Shown: positions 1-8,488 of the stretch, one piece after another
Layout: every line of letters begins with the position of its first letter
Position numbering within the stretch: the stretch's first letter is position 1
From: Halobacteriovorax marinus
GTDB lineage: Bacteria; Bdellovibrionota; Bacteriovoracia; Bacteriovoracales; Bacteriovoracaceae
Direction of reading: 5' to 3'
DNA: 64,000 bases
NCBI GenBank assembly: GCA_002163155.1
Contig: MAAO01000004.1
Location: forward strand, 1 to 64,000
Notes under the pieces: generated by a model
What the model was told of the DNA's origin: nothing
Seen by the model: the letters and a program-made list of their open reading frames with translations, nothing else
Database searches by the model: none
Position numbers and translations under genes: made by a program

Positions 1-5
1 TTTAA

Positions 6-242
6 TTATGTGTTTATACTGTATTTTGGGATCTTCTCATCTTGATAATCAGCCGAAGCTTCATATCTATTAACTATTATTCGAATTTTAAAGAGCTTCC
101 AAAAACAGACAAAAGATCCTAGTAAAGCGACGTTCGCTTTGCTTGTCAGTTGTTTTGTCTTGGGAACAGAACGGAGAATACGCATGTGTAATAAAAAGGT
201 CAAACCATTTAATCGCAAGATGAATAAAAAAATTATCTTCAA
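6..242 (-). CDS. Possible small hydrophobic protein (doubtful)
   Basis: A 78-codon open frame that would start at TTG. Its first 20 residues are hydrophobic and the remainder is basic. There is no clear ribosome binding site, and a hairpin (244-277) sits directly upstream of the start. I do not recognise a family. It may be a chance frame or the tail of something outside the window. Confidence 0.2.
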   Translation of the reverse strand: MKIIFLFILRLNGLTFLLHMRILRSVPKTKQLTSKANVALLGSFVCFWKLFKIRIIVNRYEASADYQDEKIPKYSINT

Positions 243-243
243 T

Positions 244-277
244 AAAAAACATTTCCCTGTAAAGGAAAAATGTTTTT
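244..277. terminator. Possible bidirectional terminator hairpin
   Basis: Arms AAAAACATTT and AAATGTTTTT flank a short CCT/AGG inner stem with a small mismatch. The A-run on one side and T-run on the other would serve transcription in either direction. No well supported gene abuts it, so its role is uncertain. Confidence 0.35.
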
Positions 278-568
278 GAATGATTCTTCTATAGTGGTTA
301 CAAAACCCCCTGTCTCTTTATCAAGCTGGAGCTAGTGTAATTATACCCAAAACTATTTCGCCTTAATTTATCTATTTCAAAAACAATATCTCTAAGCCTT
401 CTTTTTTTTTTGAGCTTTTGATCCAAGGCAAAGCTGTAAACCTAGGGACAATTAGATCTGGAAACACGCTTGTAATTCCAATTGATATTACTACTTCCTG
501 AGTCGCCCTATGCAACCTAAAGTAAACTTACGAAACTGCCGATATATAGCTATAAATGAAGGATAATT
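278..568. other. Gene-free stretch upstream of a secreted protein
   Basis: No open frame with a start and ribosome site is visible. It presumably carries the promoter of the gene at 569, but I could not pick a convincing -35/-10 pair. Confidence 0.5.
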
Positions 569-1159
569 ATGAAAACAATACTTCTCTTAACTCTTTTAAC
601 TATTCCAAGAACTCTGTCAGGTTCAGAAGCGGCTAGATACGCAAAGCATGGATGTTACGTTCAAAATAGTAGTAAAGCATGCCAAGCATATAAGAGGTTA
701 ACGGCTGTTCAGAAAAAATCTAAAGTAAATTCTGAAGATATCCAAGAAGAACAAGTAATAGTTCAACAAGAAAGAGAAATAGCATCAACACATACAGAAG
801 ATGATCCTGTTACTGCATTTAATAGATACTTGTCTTTAATAGAAAGTTTAAAAATTGATGAATATAAAGATTTAAAAGAGCTTGTAACAAAAGAAGCCAT
901 GACCAACTTAGAGAAGCATAAGAGAATGATAGGCTTTTATTTTGCGATGGTTAAATCGAAAAAAAAAGCAGGGCTCTATAAAAATGGCACATTATCAATA
1001 AACAAAAATGAAGCAAAAATAATATACTCACCCGTGGAATACAAAGACTTTAAATCAGGTAAAAAAAGAAAAACTGGCGCCACTATTTTTATGGTTAAAG
1101 AGTCAGGCCGCTGGTTATTTAACAAAGAGAAGGGTTTTACTAGTATCAAAGTAAACTAA
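569..1159 (+). CDS. Secreted hypothetical protein
   Basis: 196 residues. The start follows AAGGA at good spacing. Residues 1-18 form a signal peptide (MKTILLLTLLTIPRTLSG), so the product is probably periplasmic. The mature part has two Cys near the N-terminus (CYVQ, ACQAY), a Gln/Glu-rich linker around residues 50-75, then a domain with alternating basic and hydrophobic residues that resembles small NTF2-like or DUF-type folds. I do not recognise the family. It is monocistronic: the downstream gene faces it. Confidence 0.6.
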   Translation: MKTILLLTLLTIPRTLSGSEAARYAKHGCYVQNSSKACQAYKRLTAVQKKSKVNSEDIQEEQVIVQQEREIASTHTEDDPVTAFNRYLSLIESLKIDEYKDLKELVTKEAMTNLEKHKRMIGFYFAMVKSKKKAGLYKNGTLSINKNEAKIIYSPVEYKDFKSGKKRKTGATIFMVKESGRWLFNKEKGFTSIKVN

Positions 1160-1212
1160 AGATACAGAATAAATAAAAAAATCTTCTTTAAAAGATCTTC
1201 ATTTCTTTTGAA

Positions 1213-1238
1213 GGCCTCCATTCACAATCCTAGAGGCC
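1213..1238. other. Inverted repeat between convergent genes
   Basis: GGCCTC at 1213-1218 pairs with GAGGCC at 1233-1238. It lies between the convergent genes ending at 1159 and 1247. No T-tract follows on either strand, so it is not a textbook terminator. Confidence 0.4.
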
Positions 1239-1246
1239 ACCAGTTT

Positions 1247-2869
1247 CTACTTGAGTGCATTTAATTTTTTCTCTTGCTCTAAAGCATGGAGATAGGGAGC
1301 AATTTGGGTGTATCCACCTTCGAAGTTTTCGATTTTCTTATCATGAATAAGCCAAGTCGTATTACAAGTATTATCTAGGAATGCTCTATCATGGCCAATA
1401 ATGATGACTGCTGATGTATAACTTTTTAATTCTTTTTCTAAAAGCTCAATTGTCTCAATATCTAAGTCGTTTGTTGGCTCATCAAAAACCCATAGGTCTG
1501 CTGATTGCTTCATAAACATAGCAAGTTGCAATCTATTTTTTTCACCACCAGACAGCTTCGATATAGAACGATTAACTTGATTGCTATCAAATAGGAAGTC
1601 AGTTAAATAGGCAGTAACGTGCTTTTTACGCCCATCACCTAAAATAATAAAATCGCTACCTTCACCTACGACTTCTAATGGAGTTTTTGTCTCATCTAGA
1701 GACTCTCTATGCTGATCAAAGACAATGACCTTTAAATCATGTGCATTTTTCTGTGTACCTGAATTTAGTTTTAGTTTTTCTTGAAATATTTTAATGAGAC
1801 TTGTTTTACCTGCCCCATTGGGTCCAATCAAAGCTATCTTATCTTTTTTAGCTATCACTAGGTTTAGCTCATTAAAAATATTCTCGGCGCCGTATGAGAA
1901 GTTACCATCTTTAATTTGCACAAGAAGTTTAGTTTTCCTACCACTATGAGTTAATCCAAGATTAACCACTTGCTTAGCATTACTTTTTATTTTATCGATT
2001 TCACCTTTAACATTATGAAAACCTTCAACACGTTTTTTAGATCTTGTACCTCTCGCCTTTATTCCTTGTCTCATCCAAGAAAGTTCACGGCGGTGCCTGT
2101 TTTGTAATTTATCTAGGTTTTTAGCAAGCTCGATCTCTTTTTCGTTAAGATAATCTAAGTAATCAAGATAGGTACCATTAAAGACCGCAATTTTACCTTT
2201 TTCAATATGACAGATTTTATCTGTCGTATGATTTAGCAAATAACGATCATGACTAATGATCATATATGTTTTGCCACAATTTTGTAGTTCGTCTTCAAAC
2301 CTTTCAATAGTTTCAATATCAAGGTGATTGGTTGGTTCATCCCAGAGTATTAATTCAGCATTAGCACTTAAACCAATACTTAGGGCCATCTTTCTTTGTT
2401 GGCCACCACTTAAAAGTTCAACACTCTTATCAAGATCATCAAGATCAAACTTTTTTAAGTAATTTACATATGAGCTTTGTATGTCCCAACCTTTCAATCT
2501 TTCAAATTCTGAAAAGAGTTTTTCATTTGAATAATCTTTTTCAAGCTCTTGCTGAATCTTATAAAGTTCAGGATAGAAAGCTAGATAGTAATTTTCGACA
2601 GTAAGGTGTTTATAATCTTTAATATTTAATTCTTGTGGAACTAAGAAGATATCAAATTTTTCGTTACTTTTATCATAGAGAAATTGAGGCTTAGACTGAT
2701 CTGGTTTAACTTTCTCTTGTAGAATATTAAATAGAGTACTTTTTCCCTGACCGTTAAGACCAATAAGTCCAATTCGATCTCCCTTATTAATGCTAAGTTG
2801 AGCATCATTAAAGAGGTGCCTTTGTCCAAAGACAAGGTTCATATTTTGTAAGCTTAGTAGTACAGACAT
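1247..2869 (-). CDS. uup: ABC-F family ATPase, Uup-like
   Basis: 540 residues with two ABC ATPase domains on one chain and no membrane segments. Walker A motifs are GLNGQGKST (residues 37-45) and GPNGAGKTS in the second half. The signatures are LSGGQQ and LSGGEK, and the Walker B regions end in WDEPTNHLD and FDEPTNDLD. The interdomain linker carries WMRQGIKARGTRSKKR, the pattern seen in Uup, which acts on ribosomes or branched DNA intermediates. E. coli Uup is about 635 residues with a C-terminal coiled coil; this one stops after the second ATPase domain, so that tail is missing. Uup is the best fit, but another ABC-F subgroup cannot be excluded. Confidence 0.85.
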   Translation of the reverse strand: MSVLLSLQNMNLVFGQRHLFNDAQLSINKGDRIGLIGLNGQGKSTLFNILQEKVKPDQSKPQFLYDKSNEKFDIFLVPQELNIKDYKHLTVENYYLAFYPELYKIQQELEKDYSNEKLFSEFERLKGWDIQSSYVNYLKKFDLDDLDKSVELLSGGQQRKMALSIGLSANAELILWDEPTNHLDIETIERFEDELQNCGKTYMIISHDRYLLNHTTDKICHIEKGKIAVFNGTYLDYLDYLNEKEIELAKNLDKLQNRHRRELSWMRQGIKARGTRSKKRVEGFHNVKGEIDKIKSNAKQVVNLGLTHSGRKTKLLVQIKDGNFSYGAENIFNELNLVIAKKDKIALIGPNGAGKTSLIKIFQEKLKLNSGTQKNAHDLKVIVFDQHRESLDETKTPLEVVGEGSDFIILGDGRKKHVTAYLTDFLFDSNQVNRSISKLSGGEKNRLQLAMFMKQSADLWVFDEPTNDLDIETIELLEKELKSYTSAVIIIGHDRAFLDNTCNTTWLIHDKKIENFEGGYTQIAPYLHALEQEKKLNALK

Positions 2870-3024
2870 AAGGTAATTTCTTTCGTTGAGGGTTTATTGG
2901 CACAATGCAACGAAAACTCGAGATAGTCAAAAGGTTCTAGGGCCTTTAGTGAAGTTTTCCATACTTAATGGAGCTAAGATTGCTTTATTAATAGTATTAA
3001 AGTTTATTACAAAGCACTTATTGT

Positions 3025-4395
3025 TTAATCAATATTGATGTTACAACTGAAACTTGAGCGAGCAGTTGTTTTGCATGCCATTGCCAAAAAACCACTAGTT
3101 TTTTTGCAGGCGGAAAGTGCAGCTTTTAGTTTTAAGCATTCTACAGGCATATTTTTGTCTTCTCCGCTGACCGAGCCCGACTTTACTTGGACCTGACTTT
3201 GCTTAATTAATTCTTTAATTTGCAACATCATGTCTTTATTTTGGCTGGCTAACTTCATTTGTTTTTTATGTTCTGTATTAGTATTAATCATCGCTTCAAT
3301 CAGTTTTTCGTGTAACCCTCTTTTTTTGAGATAAATAATTTCTTTAATTGAAAAGTCTTTATAAGCGGCATTGGTGGCCATAATTTTTGCCGACAAAGTA
3401 CCAACTCCTAGCCCTTCTTTATGATAGTTAAGAACTTTCTGTACTGACATTTCGCTTGGACCAATGGCCATTAATTTAAAGTCCATTTTTATATTGTCAG
3501 GATAAAAGTCTACAATTTCATCGTGTTTATTAGCGTAGAGTTTAAACTGAGATTTTTTTTTCATTTTCATTGTCATCAGTTTATATACATCGTTTCGATT
3601 ATGCGCCTGTGGGAATTGTTCCAAATAACTACTGTAGCTGCTTAATGAATTCGTTGAACTAACTTTTTTGAATACTTCTTTTTCAATTAACAGTAATTTT
3701 TTACGGCGAGTTTTAGCTTCATTTAAAAAGGGACTGTTTCTATTATTGTTAACAAAATTATCTAGAGATGGAATAGAAGTAGTATTAGCATACAATTCCC
3801 ATTCATCTTTATCTTTCCGACTAGCATAAAAATCATTTGGAGACGCCACAAGAGGTGGAATATAATCAAATTTCTCCAAAGTTTTATCTACAACATTACT
3901 CCCATACCTAGGATTGTGTCGAAACCAATGAAAATAATATTGACTGTCTTGCTCATAAACAATTGGAATAATCATAGGTCCTCTCGATGACCTCGGAACA
4001 TTAATAATTTTAGACATAGATAAATGTATATCCTTTAGATGAGGGTGTTTAGAATTTTTATGTACATGATCTGAGGTCATAATTTTTTTGTTAAATGAAA
4101 GATGAAATTCATGCTTGCCAGGATTAAGTTCTAATCGAGTAAAGTTATCTTCCTTGATTTTTGCCACTATGATTCTATCTACAAAAATATTTAATGCGTG
4201 CTTTGTTCCAAATGCCTCGCTACTTATAAAAATATATACTGTCGTCTTATTCGAATCATGACTTTTTTTATTTTTAAGTGCGGCTTTTTTTTGAGCGTCA
4301 GTTCCAATATTTACATTTGTAGTCATACCTTCCATACCTGCACAACTAACAAGTACAGTTACTATTAAAGTTAATAGAAGAAATGGTTTTATCAT
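3025..4395 (-). CDS. Lipoprotein with DUF2846-like domain
   Basis: The longest frame begins at 4422, but ATG at 4395 is preceded by TTTTGGAG at good spacing and gives a proper lipoprotein signal (MIKPFLLLTLIVTVLVSC), so I place the start there (456 residues). The segment just after the lipobox resembles DUF2846-type domains: a beta-rich stretch with NIFVDRIIVAKI and LNPGKHEF. The middle is Ser/Asn-rich, followed by a helical region and a C-terminus with four Cys (CLKLKAALSAC, CKTT, FSCN). Function is unknown; probably an envelope lipoprotein. It is transcribed alone. Confidence 0.65.
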   Translation of the reverse strand: MIKPFLLLTLIVTVLVSCAGMEGMTTNVNIGTDAQKKAALKNKKSHDSNKTTVYIFISSEAFGTKHALNIFVDRIIVAKIKEDNFTRLELNPGKHEFHLSFNKKIMTSDHVHKNSKHPHLKDIHLSMSKIINVPRSSRGPMIIPIVYEQDSQYYFHWFRHNPRYGSNVVDKTLEKFDYIPPLVASPNDFYASRKDKDEWELYANTTSIPSLDNFVNNNRNSPFLNEAKTRRKKLLLIEKEVFKKVSSTNSLSSYSSYLEQFPQAHNRNDVYKLMTMKMKKKSQFKLYANKHDEIVDFYPDNIKMDFKLMAIGPSEMSVQKVLNYHKEGLGVGTLSAKIMATNAAYKDFSIKEIIYLKKRGLHEKLIEAMINTNTEHKKQMKLASQNKDMMLQIKELIKQSQVQVKSGSVSGEDKNMPVECLKLKAALSACKKTSGFLAMACKTTARSSFSCNINID

Positions 4396-4430
4396 TTTTG
4401 TCTCCAAAATGTTGATATCCAATTATGGAT

Positions 4431-4904
4431 CTAAAGTAATATTTGAGCAAATACTTAAGCGCTCCACTACGTTGGTAGAGGATGTGGAAGGTTTGCAACT
4501 AACTTGAATTGTTGAATGGTTTTTGAATATATCTAAAGATTACTATAAATATTAATTTTTTCTTAAATCGTTTACGATTGTATATCGTAATGTTTTTATA
4601 TTTATTTCCTGAAGAAAATTATTCCTATATGTGTTGGGCTAGAACCGCGGTGTACTGTGAATAGTGAACTTATGATATTTATATCAAAGAGAGGTATGCA
4701 CTTACTAGAAGTATCAGAGCCTCGAGTTTGAGAAAAAAGAGAGTCCTCTTCATCGATGATTTGTAGATTAAATTATCTGCCTAGAGTTCTTCATGATAAA
4801 AAATTAACAACAGTTTTCAACTCGACAATCCGTGGAGGCAGACAAGCCGGCAGAGTTCGTAACTCGTAGAGTTTTTTGTTAAATAGATTTTAAAACTATT
4901 CTTA
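4431..4904. other. Gene-free stretch between lipoprotein and fic
   Basis: About 470 bases with no supported gene. There is an ATCCA/TGGAT mini-hairpin at 4417-4430 in the lipoprotein leader. The rest shows scattered short repeats of AGAGTT but no terminator or att-like copy of the tmRNA end. Confidence 0.5.
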
Positions 4905-5975
4905 TCAAGAGGATAGTAAATTATAAAGCTTCTTATTTAAATAGTAATTCTCTTTTCCTATTTTATGCTTTTCAATTAATCCAATGTTAACGAGTGCTTC
5001 CAGATACTTGCTCGCTGTGTTTCTATGTACATTTAATTCTTCAACTAAAAATTCATTTTTTGTGTAAGGATGCTTAAATAAATTATTAATTAACTCATGA
5101 CTATATATCTTAGGAAGGTCTTTTTTCAGTACGACTTTATACTCTGTCATTAGTTTAATCACACCTCGTATGGTAGCTGAGGTTTCACGTGCTGTTTCCT
5201 CTAGGGCCTGCATCATATAAATGAGCCACGACTCCCAAGAACCAGTGTCCCTAACCTCTTGGAGTAATCTATAATATTCGCTTTTATTCTGGTTAATAAA
5301 TCTAGAGAGGTACAATATAGGAGAACTTAAAATATTCGTTTTGGTTAAGTATAGTATATTTAAGATTCGACCTGTTCTTCCATTCCCATCATAAAACGGA
5401 TGGATGCTTTCAAACTGGTGATGTATTAACGCCATTTTTACCAATACATCATAATCAGAAAGTTCATTATCATTAATGAACCTTTCTAATTCACCCATAT
5501 AATGGAGGACCTCTTCTCCAGTTTGTGGTGGAGTATATACTACCTTTCCTGTCTCATTATTTATAAGTGTTGTTCCTGCTTGAGTTCTAAATCCTGCAGT
5601 ATTATTTTCTATGATTTTTTGTATTTCCAGAATATTACTATTTATTAAAAGGTTTGATTCCTGAATGGTATTGAAACCAACCTCCAAGGCCCTAGCATAA
5701 TTGTGGACTTCTTTTGCACTAGTTGAACTAAAAACCTGAGACTGGTAATTACTTTGATAGAGATCATCATGAGTTGTAATTATATTTTCTATCGCGGAAC
5801 TCTCTTTGGCCTCTTGTAGTGAAAGTGTTGCAAGCAAGATATTTTGGTTTGGAATAGTTAATGCCAATCCCTTTAGCTCTCCAAGTTCTTTGTGTGCCTT
5901 TAGACTTGCTTTTAAAACTGCCTTCGTTTCAATATCACCTAATGTTTCAAGGGATCTAATTTCATATCTACTCAT
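4905..5975 (-). CDS. Fic-domain AMP transferase with C-terminal winged helix
   Basis: 356 residues. The catalytic Fic motif HPFYDGNGRTGR is complete at residues 192-203; its His activates the target hydroxyl. The self-inhibitory motif (S/T)xxxE(G/N) is present as SSAIEN at residues 59-64, N-terminal to the Fic core, which makes this a class II Fic protein. Residues from about 300 to the end form a winged-helix-like domain (NEFLVEELNVHRNTASKYLEAL), a common fusion in this family. The start follows AGGTTGA. Target and role are unknown; such proteins modify host or self proteins or act as toxin-like modules. It lies in the accessory patch beside a transposase. Confidence 0.88.
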   Translation of the reverse strand: MSRYEIRSLETLGDIETKAVLKASLKAHKELGELKGLALTIPNQNILLATLSLQEAKESSAIENIITTHDDLYQSNYQSQVFSSTSAKEVHNYARALEVGFNTIQESNLLINSNILEIQKIIENNTAGFRTQAGTTLINNETGKVVYTPPQTGEEVLHYMGELERFINDNELSDYDVLVKMALIHHQFESIHPFYDGNGRTGRILNILYLTKTNILSSPILYLSRFINQNKSEYYRLLQEVRDTGSWESWLIYMMQALEETARETSATIRGVIKLMTEYKVVLKKDLPKIYSHELINNLFKHPYTKNEFLVEELNVHRNTASKYLEALVNIGLIEKHKIGKENYYLNKKLYNLLSS

Positions 5976-6004
5976 TTCAACCTAAGCTTGTGTATGTTTT
6001 CATC

Positions 6005-6078
6005 ATATGCACAGATTTTACCATAAAACTGTGCACATAACAAAGATACGCACTGTTTATTAGCTTTTTCGTGCATAT
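6005..6078. promoter_or_regulatory. Candidate operator upstream of fic
   Basis: TGCACAG (6008-6014) and CTGTGCA (6029-6035) form an inverted repeat. ATATGCAC (6005-6012) and GTGCATAT (6071-6078) form another, and GTGCACAT lies at 6031-6038. The three related half-sites lie 30-100 bases upstream of the fic start. The winged helix of the Fic protein makes autoregulation conceivable, but this is inference. Confidence 0.4.
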
Positions 6079-6119
6079 AAAAGCTTAAATACGAGCTATC
6101 TAACTAATATTACATATCG

Positions 6120-7405
6120 ATTTAACCACACTTTTGACGAAAACATCCCCTATTAACCAAGGGCCTTTCCTTTCGACTAACCGAAGTCTCAATGGCCAAT
6201 TGACGTATCAACTTACTCTGATCAACACTTCCATCGTAAATTTCATTTGGTTTTGCACCATGAAATATACCAAGAGGTGTATCGTTAAATAAAATAATTG
6301 CTCTAGAGATTAATCTGTATAGTTTTCCAAAACGATAATGTCGATACTTACAGATAAACATTTTTTTCAAAATTCTAAAGAAAGACTCGACCATAGAGTT
6401 AGAAAACAGAACATCCTTTTTGGCAACCAGTGCAGTTATTCCCTTCCCTGTTAATATTCTACGAACGGTCTTTGCTATATTTTCACCACCCCCATCAGTT
6501 AGAAAAAATTGTGGTTTCTTCCCATCAAGAGTTGAGTTTAGAATATTTTTAATACTGATTTCGCATGACTTTGAATTTTCTAGCTTCCAACTTACAATCT
6601 TTCTAGAATAATTATCTACTACGACTTGAAGGTAGGCCTTACCTCCTCCCTTTAGCTTGAACTCTGTAATATCCATATGCCAAATTTCATTAATTCGAGA
6701 TGCCCTAACTCCAACTTTATATTTCTTTTCCTTTATCTTCTTCTTCTTACCTCTGAACTCATGTACGTATTTTCTCCAGCTATCATAAGAGCATGAGAGA
6801 ATCCCCTTTCTAAAAGCATGATACTGTAAACCTTTGATACTCATATATGATAGTTTAGGATCATTCGCGAGGTTAAATATCTTCTCCTGCTCTCTAAAAG
6901 TTAATTGATTAGGAGAACGAATTTTACATCTCTTGAAATTAACTTTTTCACATCCTTTAGTTTCAATTTTGAATTTATGAAAAGTACTGTCCTGCAAACC
7001 CAGAAGACGACAAAGCTCAGCCTTAGATAAAAATTTTGAGAACTCAAGGATTTCATCAACAATAACTTCTTTATTCTTTTTTTTCCTAACTAGATCTTTA
7101 AAGCCAGTTAGCTTTACTAAGATAGTTTTCAAAAACATAACTTTAGATTTTTCTTTTCTTAACTGAGCTTCAAGAACTGATATATTTTCCTCAAGAGCTA
7201 AATTGTAATTAATTTCTTTCAAGGTAATTTTTTTCTTACTTTTATTTATCCAGTAAATTGCAGTTGACCTTGGAATACTTAACTCTGGAAAGAGATTTGG
7301 ATTTCCGCTTTTAACAATCATTTCAATTATATAATCATCATATTTTTTATAATTTTTAATCATAGACTCTCAACAAGGTTTACTGTGACGAAAATTCGTC
7401 ATATC
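6120..7405 (-). mobile_element. Putative insertion sequence (ends undefined)
   Basis: Defined mainly by the transposase gene. Candidate ends share TGACGAA in opposite orientation (6135-6141 and 7395-7401; the right copy sits in TGACGAA-AA-TTCGTCA). The left copy falls inside the transposase stop region, so true ends may lie a little outside. No target duplication was found. Confidence 0.4.
6122..7363 (-). CDS. DDE (rve-type) transposase
   Basis: 413 residues. The N-terminus is basic with a helix-turn-helix (SIPRSTAIYWINKS). Next come a coiled region around residues 55-80, a second HTH (SKAELCRLLGLQDSTFHKF) and an integrase-core domain. The catalytic triad is visible: D in IWHMDITEF, D in FFLTDGGGEN and E in NSMVESFFRILKK, with the usual SN-x-ES-F context. 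It belongs with IS3/IS481-like integrase-core transposases. It is a single uninterrupted frame, unlike classic IS3 orfA/orfB. Clean terminal repeats are not evident; TGACGAA occurs at 6135-6141 and inverted at 7395-7401. Confidence 0.88.
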   Translation of the reverse strand: MIKNYKKYDDYIIEMIVKSGNPNLFPELSIPRSTAIYWINKSKKKITLKEINYNLALEENISVLEAQLRKEKSKVMFLKTILVKLTGFKDLVRKKKNKEVIVDEILEFSKFLSKAELCRLLGLQDSTFHKFKIETKGCEKVNFKRCKIRSPNQLTFREQEKIFNLANDPKLSYMSIKGLQYHAFRKGILSCSYDSWRKYVHEFRGKKKKIKEKKYKVGVRASRINEIWHMDITEFKLKGGGKAYLQVVVDNYSRKIVSWKLENSKSCEISIKNILNSTLDGKKPQFFLTDGGGENIAKTVRRILTGKGITALVAKKDVLFSNSMVESFFRILKKMFICKYRHYRFGKLYRLISRAIILFNDTPLGIFHGAKPNEIYDGSVDQSKLIRQLAIETSVSRKERPLVNRGCFRQKCG

Positions 7406-7512
7406 GCTTACTGTTTTTCATATAAACAGGTATTTGAAATAGCAAACCTGGCGAATTTATAAAGTTTTAAATTGTAAGTTGTTTATTTTTTATAGGTTTT
7501 TTTGATGAATGG

Positions 7513-7803
7513 TTACTGAAACAGCGTGGGCTCAAATTTGATAAATTTTTCAATAGATTGAGCACTATCTCCATCAAGCAATGGATGAAATTCCTTACCA
7601 TTATTTGAACTTTCTTTCTTCATCAGCTCTTTGATTTTCGTAATCACCTTAGCTGGCTCTTCCTGCTCATTCAACACTCCATTAATAAAAATGACCTTGA
7701 GTTTTCGTGAAGTACATTTTAAACTATTTGCCTCTTGGCCAGCTAATTGTAAACACGTTAAAAACAAAATCAAAACAAAACTACTTTTTATGACACTTTT
7801 CAT
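7513..7803 (-). CDS. Short secreted protein, possibly the N-terminal remnant of a hydrolase-like gene
   Basis: 96 residues, with an excellent ribosome site (AAGGATTATC before ATG) and a signal peptide (MKSVIKSSFVLILFLTCLQLAG). The mature part contains LKVIFINGVLNEQEEPAKV, reminiscent of the first strand and turn of secreted lipase or alpha/beta-hydrolase-like proteins, but it ends before any catalytic motif. The start overlaps the end of the upstream gene by 23 bases. A transposase gene begins 150 bases downstream, so a deletion that removed the rest of the gene is plausible. No downstream frame continues it. Confidence 0.55.
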   Translation of the reverse strand: MKSVIKSSFVLILFLTCLQLAGQEANSLKCTSRKLKVIFINGVLNEQEEPAKVITKIKELMKKESSNNGKEFHPLLDGDSAQSIEKFIKFEPTLFQ

Positions 7804-8488
7804 GATAATCCTTATAAAGTTTTGGTTGCTGTCTAAAACTTATCTCGTCCCAGTGACTTGAGTCATTTTTATATTTTTTGAAACTATTATCAATAATTTC
7901 ACATAAATTAACTTTCATTCCATTACAAATTTCAACTAAGTTATACATGCTTTCATTAATATCGAGAGCTCCACTTCCAGACATCTGAGCCCAGTTTGTG
8001 TCTACCGCCCTTTGTCTTTCCCTTGTATTGGTCAGATCCTTCTTAAGTTCTCTTTTGATTGAAAAATATTGATCTATTGTTAAAGCTTTAACGAAAGACC
8101 CGTGAAGTATTGAAAAGCAACTATTAATTCTCCAGTAACTTTGCCACCATATTTTTCTTTCCAGCTCCCCCATACTCTGAGTTGTAAATAAAGACCAATT
8201 CCTCAAATCGAGCTTAGCAACCTCTCTTATTTCGTAAGGTTGATTCTCTAACCTTTCGTTCGCAAATATCTCCAAATCGTCCCTTAACCCATCTTTATTC
8301 GAATCAATACCTTGAACGGTTCTAAATGCCTCAAAATAGCTTGGAAAGCGAGGTTCCATTTTCCCATCAACTATTTTTGGTTCATATGTATAGTGCTTAA
8401 AGGTATAGATAAAGAAATTACTATACACAAAAGTAGTCACTACAATTATGAATAAAGCAATCTTAATAATTGCAGGCTTCTTCTTCAT
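7781..8488 (-). CDS. Membrane-anchored hypothetical protein with Asp-rich calcium-type motif
   Basis: About 235 residues. ATG at 8488 (MKKKPAII) lies 9 bases after AGGGG and is preferred to the ATG at 8497. An N-terminal membrane segment (IIKIALFIIVVTTFVYSNFFIY) is followed by the motif GIDSNKDGLRDDLE, of the thrombospondin-3/dockerin calcium-loop type, and then a helical domain of roughly 150 residues. Four Cys occur in the last half. The upstream overlapping gene has the same kind of motif (GVDTDTDGVRDDIQ) before a helical tail, so the two may be related or work together. Function unknown. Confidence 0.6.
   Translation of the reverse strand: MKKKPAIIKIALFIIVVTTFVYSNFFIYTFKHYTYEPKIVDGKMEPRFPSYFEAFRTVQGIDSNKDGLRDDLEIFANERLENQPYEIREVAKLDLRNWSLFTTQSMGELERKIWWQSYWRINSCFSILHGSFVKALTIDQYFSIKRELKKDLTNTRERQRAVDTNWAQMSGSGALDINESMYNLVEICNGMKVNLCEIIDNSFKKYKNDSSHWDEISFRQQPKLYKDYHEKCHKK

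Noticed and set aside
4396-4442. SD-pairing stem in the leader of the 4395 lipoprotein
   Set aside because: Only CTC-AAA against TTTGGAG with a bulge; too weak to list with the others.
6053-7430. CTGTTTAT as terminal repeats of the insertion sequence
   Set aside because: The motif occurs near both sides but its distance to the shared TGACGAA differs (81 against 29 bases), so it does not define matching ends.
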